Counted from the stretch's first letter, positions 16,822-25,457 are shown. The stretch is DNA of 34,774 nt from Thermoprotei archaeon (GCA_021162845.1 JAGGXX010000013.1:1-34774), one strand, 5' to 3'. Notes: generated by a model not told the origin, from the letters alone. Numbers and translations: made by a program.

Positions 16822-16838
16822 CTCTTTATAAAGTTTTT
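16822..16838 (-). promoter_or_regulatory. TATA box of atpK
   Basis: The minus strand reads AAACTTTATAAAGAGG, with palindromic CTTTATAAAG as the TATA core. Transcription is expected about 25 bases on, near 16802-16806, giving a very short leader containing GGAGG. Confidence 0.6.
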
Positions 16839-16896
16839 AACATCCCATTGGCGGGCCTTGTAGAACAAAACGAGCATTATCGTGAGGATAGGGGCT

Positions 16897-19149
16897 CTAG
16901 GTACCGCCTAAGACCTCACGCATCATGGGCTTATATATCGTACCTCCGCCCCTGAGGAATTTAGTCGAGAACTCATAGTAGACCAGCCTAAGGGCCTGTA
17001 TTCCGACAGCGAAGCCCTCGATCACGAGTACTAACAAGTTTGCTAATATGAGGCTTGGTATTAGGCCGATGGATGAGGCTAGGGACTCCGCTAAGAGGCC
17101 GAATGCCTCATGAGCTATAGCGAAAGCAGCTAGCCTTATGTATGAGAGCGAATTAGCTGGATAGGCTATCAGCATCTCCAGGAGCTCCGTAAAGCCATCT
17201 ATCATACATGAGCTTATACTCTCGCCCTTGGTGAAGTAATTGAAGATCGGACCTAGAGCTACAGCCCCCATGCAACCAAGTGCCGTAAACGTCGCTATGT
17301 GGTTAGGGTTTTTCAAGAGGAGAGACCAGTTAAAGCCGCTACTAGCCAGTACCATCGCTATGTAGATACCAGCAATGTAATATGTCAGACCTACTAATCC
17401 CCTGCCGCTTAGGAATATCTCATACGGATCCTTCTCTATTATGCCATTCACTATGTTAAGTAGCATACTGAGTATTAGCTGCGCAATGCCGAACATCAGG
17501 GCTACCTTCATTATACCATAAAGGTCATGAAGCGGACTTAATAGAATGGGCTTGAATATGCTTTGTAGGAAGAAGACGCCATAGAGGAAGCCGAAGAACG
17601 TTGACGATATACCGCCGAAGACCATGAGGACCCCAAGTGTCTTTAGCCCGTTAGCTGATATACCAAGAAACGGCCTATTAGCCTTATAGGCCAAGAGGCC
17701 GAGCGCTATCAAGGTAGGCCCTAAGCCTATATCGCCAAACATCATACCGTACATTACCAGGAATAAGACGGTGAAGAAGGGCATGGGGTTGATCTCCCAA
17801 TACGAGGGAATATCCCTACTAAGCGTAAGTGTGAGGAAGTATTTGACAATCCCTTTGCTTTTAACAAGAACGGGTACCTTCTCTTCATGAGAAGGAGAGA
17901 CCATCTTAAGCTCTATCACCCTAGGGACCAATTCTTTCACTGTAGTCTCAAGGGTCTTGGAGTATTCCACAGGTATCCATCCACTCACAATGCTGACGTA
18001 GTGCTTACGGAATATCCTGAGACGAGAGATCGAATCCTTCGCATACCGCATGGCCCTTATATATGGCTCGTACTTAGCAAGAGTAGCCATGGCTGAGCTT
18101 ATCTCCTTAGTTAGTCCGAGGAGCTCCTCTCTAACCGTGATTATGTGCGATTCGACCTCCTTAGCGACCTCGCTTTCCACGGAGCCGAGCCTTTCCTTAA
18201 CGTTACCTAGGGTTCTTAGGGTTGAAGTCACCTTCTCAATACGAGCTTCTATATCGCTTACGGCTTCTTCATACTCGTTAATCAAGTCCATGAGATCCTG
18301 AATTTCTATCTTCTCGGCAATTATATAGCGTTCTAAGGCTTTTTGAAGCTCTTCAGGAGGTTCTAGCCCCTCCTGGGATAATAAGTCCGCGATCCTAAGG
18401 GCGATGTCGCGGTATCTTTCATATAACCTAAGGAACTTATCAAAGAGCGCTATACGTTCGGTCTTCTCCCGTTCCTCTGCTTCCCTAAGGTGCGTTATGA
18501 GCTCGGAGGCTATCTCAGCTAGCTCTTCTCGAAGCCTCTGTAATTCGTAGTTCAGGGTCGTGAACGCCTTGAGGGGGTCGGGATCTAAATCGGGAGGGAA
18601 CTTCAGCTTTTCAAACGCTAACTTAGCAAGCGCATCCTCGACCTCAGCCTCCTGACGTATGAGCCCGGATACTATCACTAGCGAGTGCGTAGTATTTAAT
18701 GGGACTACGTTGAACGCCACCTTAAGATCGTAAAGCACATCCCGCATAGCGGCTTCGTACTCCTTCTTGATGAAGCCAGCGGTCACGAATATGAACCCAT
18801 GATGACCAAAGGAGTCGGTCCTTAACCCTAGCTTAGCTAGAATGCGAAGTGAATCTACAAGCCTCTCCAATTTATGTATCTCGGATCTTAACTTCTCACT
18901 TCTTTCGGCGTATTCTACGGCCTCACCACATAGCTTCCCTATCAACGATGTTATTTTGTCCACGTCTATCTTAGCTAGTTCAACCTTTCTCTCCGCCACA
19001 AGCAGGAGCTCCTTAGGTATCCCTCGCTCTAACCCTTCTGAACGTGTAAGATGTACCATACCAACCCTGACTAAAGCCTCTACTACCCTATCTTCATATT
19101 CAGAGGGCGCTATTATCCGGAACTTCAGCATAGGCGTGGGTTTTAGCAT
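16897..19149 (-). CDS. atpI: A-type ATP synthase membrane subunit I (a subunit)
   Basis: Large stator subunit combining a cytoplasmic arm and the ion half-channels. The N-terminal ~400 residues are soluble with long coiled coils (YERYRDIALRIADLL, LMDLINEYEEAVSDIEARIEKV); the C-terminal ~330 residues contain about 7-8 transmembrane helices. LSYIRLAAFAIAHEAFG holds the conserved Arg that faces the K-ring Glu. Length is about 750 aa, somewhat longer than common. I prefer ATG 19149, which gives the usual MLKPTPMLKFRI opening; ATG 19170 adds seven residues and neither has a clear SD. Two TATA-like stretches lie upstream (CTATATAAAAGC at 19201-19212 and AATATATTT near 19185-19193). It precedes atpK on the same strand with a gap of about 100 bases holding the atpK promoter. 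Confidence 0.93.
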   Translation of the reverse strand: MLKPTPMLKFRIIAPSEYEDRVVEALVRVGMVHLTRSEGLERGIPKELLLVAERKVELAKIDVDKITSLIGKLCGEAVEYAERSEKLRSEIHKLERLVDSLRILAKLGLRTDSFGHHGFIFVTAGFIKKEYEAAMRDVLYDLKVAFNVVPLNTTHSLVIVSGLIRQEAEVEDALAKLAFEKLKFPPDLDPDPLKAFTTLNYELQRLREELAEIASELITHLREAEEREKTERIALFDKFLRLYERYRDIALRIADLLSQEGLEPPEELQKALERYIIAEKIEIQDLMDLINEYEEAVSDIEARIEKVTSTLRTLGNVKERLGSVESEVAKEVESHIITVREELLGLTKEISSAMATLAKYEPYIRAMRYAKDSISRLRIFRKHYVSIVSGWIPVEYSKTLETTVKELVPRVIELKMVSPSHEEKVPVLVKSKGIVKYFLTLTLSRDIPSYWEINPMPFFTVLFLVMYGMMFGDIGLGPTLIALGLLAYKANRPFLGISANGLKTLGVLMVFGGISSTFFGFLYGVFFLQSIFKPILLSPLHDLYGIMKVALMFGIAQLILSMLLNIVNGIIEKDPYEIFLSGRGLVGLTYYIAGIYIAMVLASSGFNWSLLLKNPNHIATFTALGCMGAVALGPIFNYFTKGESISSCMIDGFTELLEMLIAYPANSLSYIRLAAFAIAHEAFGLLAESLASSIGLIPSLILANLLVLVIEGFAVGIQALRLVYYEFSTKFLRGGGTIYKPMMREVLGGT

Positions 19150-19183
19150 CAGAGAGAACCCAGATATCATCTTACAGAGGACT

Positions 19184-19212
19184 TAAATATATTACCTAGG
19201 GCTTTTATATAG
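19184..19212 (-). promoter_or_regulatory. Two TATA-like boxes upstream of atpI
   Basis: On the minus strand, CTATATAAAAG (19202-19212) would start transcription near 19182 and AATATATTT (about 19185-19193) near 19163. The second would exclude ATG 19170 and fit a start at 19149. Confidence 0.4.
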
Positions 19213-19247
19213 AAGAATGTAAAATAGTTACCTCTAGAGGCGAATCC

Positions 19248-20378
19248 TCAGATCTCCAGGGTAACTCGGTATTCCTCGATCTTACTCTCATCAACTTTGA
19301 TACCCAGACCGGGCTTATCAGGCACTTTAACACGGGGACCCTCGATCTCTATTCCCCTAACGAGCAGATCACTGAGGAATTGAGGACCATTAGTATCAAC
19401 GGGGGCCACCATTTTAACCACCGAGTATAGATGTATAGATGCCGTAAAGCCCACACCGCTTTCGGTCATTCCACTACCGAGGCAGTCTATACCTCCTGCC
19501 TCCGCTAAGTAATATATTTTCAATGAGTTCCTTATGCCCGACTTAGCCACCTTAAGGACTAAGGCATCTAAGGCCTCCATAGTTATCAGCTTTAGTAGAT
19601 CGTAGTGTGAGAAAAGGGACTCATCCACTGCTATGGGTATAGGGCTCATCCTAGCTATCCTGCGTAGGCCGTGGAAGTCAGTGGTAGGTACGGGCTGCTC
19701 TATGCATATTATGTTCCCCACGTCCTTAATTTCCTTAAGAAGCCACGCTAGCCTTAGGCTACTATATGCCTGATTGGCATCTAACCATATCTGACCTCCA
19801 TCTCCTATCGAATCCCTAAGCGCCCTTATGCATTTACAGTCCTCATCTACATCCCCCATTATCTTGAGCTTAAAGCACCTAAACCCCTTCCTCAGCATTT
19901 CCCTAGCATACTCAGATATGCTCTCTGGGTCGCCTGATATCAGAGCCGACATCTCGACGTAATCCCGTGTCTTCCCCCCTATTAGGCGATGTAGAGGCAG
20001 GCCCACTAACTTACCTATCAAGTCGTGTAGCGCTATGTCCACGGCCGATTTAGCGAAGGGCTGACCTGAGCTGACTACAGGGGTGAGAACTTTGTCCATT
20101 TCCTCGTGTATCCTCGATAGATCATAGGGCTCCTTACCTATAAGGATCGGGGCGAGATACCTCTTTATCGAAGTGTAGACTGATTCCATGGTCTCATACA
20201 TCCAGGTATGCATAGGACGAGCCTCGCCCCATCCCACCTCACCATCGCTTGTCACCAGCTTAACATATATGTGCTCGCCTGGCTGACCTGGACGGCCTAC
20301 ATAGCCCCTAGAGAGCTTAAAGGGCCTAACGAAGGGTATCCTGAGGGGGATGACCTCTACTTCCTTAATGACGGACAA
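19248..20378 (-). CDS. Enolase-superfamily enzyme (mandelate racemase/muconate-lactonizing type)
   Basis: Mg-dependent enzyme of the enolase superfamily, muconate-lactonizing-like subgroup, which abstracts a proton alpha to a carboxylate. The N-terminal capping domain (about 1-125) is followed by a TIM barrel. Visible catalytic elements are F-K-L-K (the KxK base, near residues 170-174), LDANQAY (first Asp metal ligand), CIEQP (Glu ligand), VDES (third ligand) and LKVAKSG (the opposite-face Lys). Having both lysine bases fits a racemase, epimerase, cycloisomerase or dehydratase. The length of 376 aa is typical. TTG 20378 is the start, supported by GGAGGTGAT three bases upstream. Sugar-related neighbours make a sugar-acid substrate plausible, but substrate and reaction cannot be assigned. 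Confidence 0.87.
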   Translation of the reverse strand: MSVIKEVEVIPLRIPFVRPFKLSRGYVGRPGQPGEHIYVKLVTSDGEVGWGEARPMHTWMYETMESVYTSIKRYLAPILIGKEPYDLSRIHEEMDKVLTPVVSSGQPFAKSAVDIALHDLIGKLVGLPLHRLIGGKTRDYVEMSALISGDPESISEYAREMLRKGFRCFKLKIMGDVDEDCKCIRALRDSIGDGGQIWLDANQAYSSLRLAWLLKEIKDVGNIICIEQPVPTTDFHGLRRIARMSPIPIAVDESLFSHYDLLKLITMEALDALVLKVAKSGIRNSLKIYYLAEAGGIDCLGSGMTESGVGFTASIHLYSVVKMVAPVDTNGPQFLSDLLVRGIEIEGPRVKVPDKPGLGIKVDESKIEEYRVTLEI

Positions 20379-20381
20379 ATA

Positions 20382-20390
20382 ATCACCTCC
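20382..20390 (-). promoter_or_regulatory. SD deciding the TTG start of the enolase-superfamily gene
   Basis: The minus strand reads GGAGGTGAT followed by TAT and then TTG. There is no ATG nearby in frame, so the TTG start is well supported. Confidence 0.7.
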
Positions 20391-20447
20391 TACACGGATA
20401 GGTCTTACAATCCCATACTATTAACCATTTAGCACACAGAGAAAGGC

Positions 20448-21452
20448 CTAAGCTAACACTTTTAGCTTCCTTGGATCCACTCTATTAAGTGGTTCCTCGC
20501 CAGAGAAGAAGCGCTTGAAATCCTCTACGATTACGCCGAAGAGCATACTTCTGCGTTCATCCGAGAGGCCCGCTATGTGAGGCGTCAGGAATACGTTATC
20601 TAACTCATATAATGGGCTATCCTTAGGCAGTGGTTCTACTTCAAAGACGTCAAGTGCAGCCCCAGCGATCCACTTCTCTTTCAGGGCTTTAACTAGGGCC
20701 CTCTCGTCTATTATGGCCCCTCTAGCCGTGTTTATGAGATATGCTGTGGACTTCATCATCCTTAACTCCCGTTCCCCTATCATATACCGCGTCTCATCCG
20801 TTAGGGCGGCATGAATGCTAACTATATCAGACTCCCTCATCACCTCCTCTAAGGAGGCAGGGCTAACGCCGTAGCCCTTCAGGACACCAGCGGGCACATA
20901 AGGGTCGTAAACCGATATGCGTACGTCGAATGGTTTCAATAACGGGACTAGTTCACGCGCTACCGCACCGAAGCCTATTAGGCCTATTCTCTTCTCCCTT
21001 AGATCCCACGTACGAAGAGTTCGCTCCCATTTATAACCCCAGTTTCGCCCCTTCATGGCGAATATATGTTGTGGTATCGCCCTAAGGCAGTTTAATATCA
21101 TGGCTAACGTAAACTCAGCCACGGCCTTAGCAATGGCTGAGGCAGCGTTTACAACCACTATACCCCTCCTGAAAACGCCTTCGGTTACGTAAGGCTTGAC
21201 GCTCCCAGCCGCATGTCCTATTATCTTGAGCTTGTCAGCATTGGTCAAGACCTTCTCGGTAAAGCGGGGGCTCCCCCAGCTAGTTATGCATCCGTCAACC
21301 CCTCTTATAAGCCTTGAGAGCTCCTCTTCCGTCAGGTCTCGCTCATAGGGATTAAAGATCACTTCAGCGAAGGATTCGAGCTTCTCTAAGTCCTCAGGCC
21401 TAGAGACCACCTTAAGGAGATTCACGGGAATGGTAACTAGGATGCGTACCAT
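20448..21452 (-). CDS. D-isomer-specific 2-hydroxyacid dehydrogenase
   Basis: NAD-dependent dehydrogenase of the D-2-hydroxyacid family (glyoxylate/hydroxypyruvate reductase, phosphoglycerate dehydrogenase and relatives). The Rossmann signature is IGLIGFGAVAREL (about 156-168) with Asp183 in VYDPY as the NAD-selecting residue. Catalytic residues are Arg244 (NTARGA), Glu273 (VFEVEP) and His292 (LTPHIAG). There is no ACT or other C-terminal domain, and the length (334 aa) is that of the short form. The frame extends upstream to 21542, but those ~30 residues are Cys/Phe-rich and atypical; ATG 21452 has AGGTG seven bases upstream and opens with MVRILVTIPV. It is in the minus-strand sugar cluster, with a 69-base gap to the enolase-superfamily gene, suggesting linked metabolism. 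The substrate is unknown. Confidence 0.9.
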   Translation of the reverse strand: MVRILVTIPVNLLKVVSRPEDLEKLESFAEVIFNPYERDLTEEELSRLIRGVDGCITSWGSPRFTEKVLTNADKLKIIGHAAGSVKPYVTEGVFRRGIVVVNAASAIAKAVAEFTLAMILNCLRAIPQHIFAMKGRNWGYKWERTLRTWDLREKRIGLIGFGAVARELVPLLKPFDVRISVYDPYVPAGVLKGYGVSPASLEEVMRESDIVSIHAALTDETRYMIGERELRMMKSTAYLINTARGAIIDERALVKALKEKWIAGAALDVFEVEPLPKDSPLYELDNVFLTPHIAGLSDERRSMLFGVIVEDFKRFFSGEEPLNRVDPRKLKVLA

Positions 21453-21605
21453 CACCCCGCACCTAGCTGATAGGTATCCTTGAAAGACCTTTAATCTTTT
21501 AATGATAATTGGAAATGGAAAACAAAAACAGCATAAAGTCATAATTCGTTGAATACATAAATGTCCTCTCTACCTGAAGCCATGGGTTAGGTAGGTTATG
21601 AGAGA

Positions 21606-22616
21606 CTAGCTCTCACCTAATGGAACCTCATAAAGCAATACCCTATCTATCTCCTGATTAAGGCCTATATCCCTAGGATCTATGGCCTCTACATATAACA
21701 GGAGGCGCTCCTTGAAGGGATCATAAGCTATATCTATATAGCTATGAATCGGATAGTCTTGCCTTTCATAGGGCGATAATGGCTTCCATTCACCGCGGAA
21801 GATAAGTTCTAAGTTCAGTCCACGGTGATCAATGACATAAGCAGAAAAGGTGTTGGTGACCGCCGCACCCCTAACCACTGCCAGGTTTTCGAATCCCATA
21901 AAGACAGGGCCCAATGAACCAGCAAGGATCTTACCGCACAAGAGGAAGAACCTCGGTTGAGGAAGACCGTTTAGCTTAAGTACGCCAAGCTTCCTCCAAC
22001 GTATTCCATCTGAGCTTATAGCAAGAGCCATATTAACCTTAGTACCATCATTGGCCTTATATAAGGCCATGTACATTCCATCAACGATATCTATTGTGGC
22101 ATCCCTGGCCTCAAACATGTCATAGTACATGTCCCTCCTTATCACTAAGCCATAAGCCTCCCATGGACCTGCTGGATCATCGGATACGAGGAGGAGCGTA
22201 TCCCATCCGGAAAGGGGAGGGGACTCGTTATCCACAGCTAAGTATAGGTGATATTTACCCGTAGTCGGATCCCTGAGCAATTGCTGTCCCTCTATGCTCA
22301 GTACCTTAAGACCTGATAGAGAACTTATCTCTTCCTTGCCAAGGCTAGCAACAAGGGTGAAGTCCTCGCCATTCTTTGATTTATAAAGCTCAACGGCATA
22401 TCCCCTTACTGGGTGCGCCTTCCTAGGCCTCGTAGTAAGCCAGAATTCGCCTGAGTCCATATCCACTAGGACTTTTCCCGCTCCCCTCCATGAGCCCGGG
22501 GCTTCCTCAGGGGGGTTAAGAACTATTTTCTTAAAATGCCTCTTAGCGAGGATGTATTGAGGAGGAATTAAGCCACTCCAATTGTAACCTAGAAGACGCT
22601 TATTATTGAACAGCAT
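21606..22616 (-). CDS. Glycosidase-like five-bladed beta-propeller protein
   Basis: A 336-aa protein built of repeated beta-hairpin blades with Asp and Trp/Tyr-rich motifs, such as GKYHLYLAVDNE, GMYMALYKANDGT, ISSDGIRWRKLG and ERLLLYVEAID. This is the pattern of five-bladed propeller glycosidases and phosphorylases (GH43/GH32/GH130-like). Possible catalytic acids include Asp/Glu in MFEARDATIDI, but I cannot align them with confidence. There is no signal peptide, so it would act in the cytoplasm on imported oligosaccharides. It begins with ATG 22616 and lies upstream of the hydroxyacid dehydrogenase on the same strand with a gap of about 150 bases. Family-level identification is moderate and GH class is unassigned. 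Confidence 0.6.
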   Translation of the reverse strand: MLFNNKRLLGYNWSGLIPPQYILAKRHFKKIVLNPPEEAPGSWRGAGKVLVDMDSGEFWLTTRPRKAHPVRGYAVELYKSKNGEDFTLVASLGKEEISSLSGLKVLSIEGQQLLRDPTTGKYHLYLAVDNESPPLSGWDTLLLVSDDPAGPWEAYGLVIRRDMYYDMFEARDATIDIVDGMYMALYKANDGTKVNMALAISSDGIRWRKLGVLKLNGLPQPRFFLLCGKILAGSLGPVFMGFENLAVVRGAAVTNTFSAYVIDHRGLNLELIFRGEWKPLSPYERQDYPIHSYIDIAYDPFKERLLLYVEAIDPRDIGLNQEIDRVLLYEVPLGES

Positions 22617-22776
22617 AAATCACACCGTTATTCATGTAAGTCCTGAGAACAAATATAGGTTTCCTGTTATCTATCATCACCATGTGCAGTTCATATTAAT
22701 GAACATAATAAAAATGAGGAGAATCGTGGAACAAATAAAAGGCCTAGGATTCTCTTGATAAGATATTACAACACCC

Positions 22777-23796
22777 TCATAATGTTAGGAGAACTTTGAT
22801 AGGCCTGCCTATCTTCTTATCCAATACTTCAAAGGCCTCTTTGGCCTCCTCAAGCCTATACTTATGTGTTACAAGGGATCTCACATCAATCTTATCCTCG
22901 CTGAGGAGTTCTATGGCTGTGGCGAAATCATGCCAGTAAACCCTAGAGCCGTATACGTGGAGTTCCTTAGCGACTATATCGAGTATGTTCAGCTGTACAC
23001 TTGGCATTTCGAAAAAGCCTATTATCACCACTCGACCATGGGGTTTAGTTACTCTCAGCGCTTGAGCTGGTGTAGGAGGCGCACCGGCTGCCTCTATCGC
23101 TACGTCGACACCCATGTTATTGGTTTCCTCGAGTATCCTCCTCACAGGATCTTCGTCTTTAGCGTTAATTGTGACATCTGCCCCAAGCCTTTCAGCAAGC
23201 CTAAGTCTATAGCCCAGGACATCGGTCATTATTATCCTCCTTGCCCCTGCGCATCTAGCTACTTGCGCTATGAGGAGCCCTATCGGTCCAGAGCCCAGTA
23301 TGGCTATGCTATCACCAAGCCCTATCTTGCCCCGTCTCGTCACATGTACGGCCACAGCAAGGGGTTCTATCAAGGCGCCATCTTCATACGAGACACCCTT
23401 AGGCAACCTATATACCTTCTCAGCAGGGACTTTAACGTATTCGGCAAAGGCACCATCCACATGCACTCCTAGGACTTTAAGGTTCCTACATACATTGTAC
23501 TCTCCCCTAATGCAGGCATCGCACCTGCCGCACGATATTAGGGGTTCGACCACTACCCTCTCCCCGACCTCTATGCCCGTAACGCCCTCCCCTATTTCAG
23601 CCACATAACCCGAGAACTCATGCCCCGGTATCCTAGGAGGCCTGAGGAATGGATGTTTCCCCCTATATGAATGAAGGTCTGTCCCGCATATGCCAGCTGC
23701 CTTAACCCTTATCACCACTTCACCACGGGATGGACTTGGCTTATCCACATCCTCTACCCTAATGTCATAAGGCCCGTGAAGTAGTACGGCCCTCAT
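22777..23796 (-). CDS. Zinc-dependent alcohol/polyol dehydrogenase (MDR family)
   Basis: Medium-chain dehydrogenase of the sorbitol/threonine/alcohol dehydrogenase type. Catalytic zinc ligands are Cys37 (GICGTD), His59 and Glu60 (PGHEFSG). The structural zinc site is the four cysteines at 89, 92, 95 and 103 (CGRCDACIRGEYNVC). The Rossmann motif is ILGSGPIG, with Asp in MTDVL after strand 2, indicating NAD preference. Length 339 aa is normal. The ATG at 23796 follows CAGGGATTG, a weak SD, and a TATA-like TTAATATATG lies near 23833-23842. The context of sugar genes suggests a polyol or sugar substrate, not assignable further. Confidence 0.92.
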   Translation of the reverse strand: MRAVLLHGPYDIRVEDVDKPSPSRGEVVIRVKAAGICGTDLHSYRGKHPFLRPPRIPGHEFSGYVAEIGEGVTGIEVGERVVVEPLISCGRCDACIRGEYNVCRNLKVLGVHVDGAFAEYVKVPAEKVYRLPKGVSYEDGALIEPLAVAVHVTRRGKIGLGDSIAILGSGPIGLLIAQVARCAGARRIIMTDVLGYRLRLAERLGADVTINAKDEDPVRRILEETNNMGVDVAIEAAGAPPTPAQALRVTKPHGRVVIIGFFEMPSVQLNILDIVAKELHVYGSRVYWHDFATAIELLSEDKIDVRSLVTHKYRLEEAKEAFEVLDKKIGRPIKVLLTL

Positions 23797-23831
23797 GGCA
23801 ATCCCTGGTTATTGAAAAAGCTTGAATTCAT

Positions 23832-23842
23832 ATATTAAGCCG
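23832..23842 (-). promoter_or_regulatory. TATA box of the zinc dehydrogenase gene
   Basis: The minus strand reads TTAATATATG about 40 bases before the ATG at 23796, predicting a leader of about 15-20 bases. Confidence 0.45.
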
Positions 23843-23874
23843 TGGGATGGAATGGTGGACTAGGGGGGCCGGCA

Positions 23875-23917
23875 CCGTCACTCCTCGATATATCCCCATG
23901 CGGGGTTCTCATGACGG
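23875..23917. other. Nested inverted repeat in a 224-base gap
   Basis: Outer arms CCGTCA (23875-23880) and TGACGG (23912-23917) enclose a second hairpin, CCCC-ATGC-GGGG (23894-23905). It lies between the surface-protein gene and the promoter of the dehydrogenase gene, both on the minus strand. It could be the end of the upstream transcript, a small structured RNA or a regulator site. The rest of 23797-24020 holds nothing else I recognise. Confidence 0.35.
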
Positions 23918-24020
23918 CAAGATAATCAATATGTCTTCTAGGATAAAATTTGCTCGTCATGCGGTAGGCACCACTAACAAATCATGAGCTTTAACACAGT
24001 TGCGTTTCTCCATACTGAGG

Positions 24021-25457
24021 CTAAGGGCCTCTTGAGAAGATCCTACTTATAACGCCTGTCTTGATCAATATGAATATGGCCGCGATTATCGCTATCACGA
24101 TGGGTATTATCATCCATGGCTTGAACCACGTTTCCTTTATGGCGAAACCTTTGGGCAACTGATATGAGACCTCTATGTCGTTAAACGAAGGCACATATGC
24201 CCCCCAGCTTCTCCAACTAGCCGATGCGCCGAGTATCTCGATTATGACAGACTTATTCGCTTTAAGGTAATGCACTCCCCCTCCTATCATAAGCGGCTTA
24301 TCGGCCTCTAGCCTCATTGAGCGATTATCCAGGAGGACGTCCGTGTCCTCCCTTGCGAATAGGATTGCTGCGGTAGGCGCGAAGAAACCAGCCTCTTCCC
24401 CTGCCCTTATTCCCATGAAAGCTATATCGTCACCTAAGTACTCAGGAGACTCAGAACCATACGCGCTTCCAACGAGAACCGTTATGTTCCCCGAGCTCTT
24501 TATTATGAGCGGCTCATCTAGTTCTTTAGGCCTATAGACCCAGTAAGCGCTATTGAGCACATCCTCCTCAGAGAACTTCTTAGTACCCAATATCTTCAGC
24601 TCCCTGCTCAATATGACCACATCACACGCTTTAGCCGGGACTATCACGATCATGGGAGCGGACTTCGGAGTCATCACACTAGCACAGACAGGAATGAAGA
24701 AAAGGTTTCCCACGAAGCCTCCGCTTAAGGCAGGAGCTACTATGAAGCCATCAGTGCCTAAGGAGAAGAGCAGTACATCGTACGACGATCTTAAGCGGAA
24801 GAGCTGAGAGCTACCTATCCCACGATCTCTACACCCATGCCTCACCCTACACCATAGGCGATAGCCCTTCATCCCATATCGCATTATCGAGCCCTGATCC
24901 AACTTCGACCCGTTCAAATCCTCTAACTCGAAACTCGAGTCATTAAGGGACATGATGAGCAAGTTATAACTCATCGAGCCCTCAGCTAGCAGGGGATCGG
25001 GTATCGTAGCTGGTAAGATTAGGAACTCACGCCCCCTAAAGCCACCCTCAGCGGACGGGTATATACATGTGGTGCCGAGGTTTGGGTATTGCTCTCCGCC
25101 AGAGGCATAGACTAGAACTCTCTTGTCGGAAACCACCTTAACTGAGGAGTTACAGGTGATGAAAACGCTTTTGACTTCGCCCTCATCTAGGGTCAAAAAG
25201 TAGAGAAGTTCACCTTTATTGAGATCCCATATCTTGACATGTGTATCATCGTTCAGCCCAATTACGTCCAGCAATGCGGTGTTAGGAGGGGGGATAATCG
25301 TTTTACGCGTGCCGTTTACCATCTCATCAAAACTGGACATCGTAGATGAAGGGGGTACGTGAACGTAGTAAATGAATTCCGCCTCAAGCAGAGGAGACGA
25401 TGAAAGCGATAGGAGGACGATGAGGCACAAGAGGATCATGAGAGAGCAGACCTTCAT
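24021..25457 (-). CDS. Membrane-anchored extracellular protein, unknown function
   Basis: I do not recognise a firm family. The 478-aa protein has an N-terminal signal peptide (hydrophobic residues about 5-25, ending near LLEA), a large beta-rich outer region, and a single C-terminal transmembrane helix (WMIIPIVIAIIAAIFILIKTG) followed by a short basic tail. The topology is therefore exported with a C-terminal anchor. The ectodomain has patterns such as GLNDDTHVKIWDLNKGE, SSVKVVSDKRVLVYASG and EDTDVLLDNRSMRLEADKPL, which recall the tandem repeats of IgGFc-binding-like adhesion domains; this similarity is tentative. Several N-x-S/T sites could be glycosylated. It is monocistronic and divergent from the aminotransferase gene. 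Confidence 0.7.
   Translation of the reverse strand: MKVCSLMILLCLIVLLSLSSSPLLEAEFIYYVHVPPSSTMSSFDEMVNGTRKTIIPPPNTALLDVIGLNDDTHVKIWDLNKGELLYFLTLDEGEVKSVFITCNSSVKVVSDKRVLVYASGGEQYPNLGTTCIYPSAEGGFRGREFLILPATIPDPLLAEGSMSYNLLIMSLNDSSFELEDLNGSKLDQGSIMRYGMKGYRLWCRVRHGCRDRGIGSSQLFRLRSSYDVLLFSLGTDGFIVAPALSGGFVGNLFFIPVCASVMTPKSAPMIVIVPAKACDVVILSRELKILGTKKFSEEDVLNSAYWVYRPKELDEPLIIKSSGNITVLVGSAYGSESPEYLGDDIAFMGIRAGEEAGFFAPTAAILFAREDTDVLLDNRSMRLEADKPLMIGGGVHYLKANKSVIIEILGASASWRSWGAYVPSFNDIEVSYQLPKGFAIKETWFKPWMIIPIVIAIIAAIFILIKTGVISRIFSRGP

Noticed and set aside
21453-21542. N-terminal extension of the 2-hydroxyacid dehydrogenase
   Set aside because: The extra ~30 residues are Cys/Phe-rich, lack an SD at the upstream ATG and precede a well-supported start at 21452. 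They are not a convincing signal peptide for a cytosolic NAD enzyme.
22864-23472. A 202-codon open frame on the plus strand
   Set aside because: It is wholly antisense to the zinc dehydrogenase gene, whose motifs are complete. The translation is rich in Tyr, Cys and His without any motif, as expected of a shadow frame.
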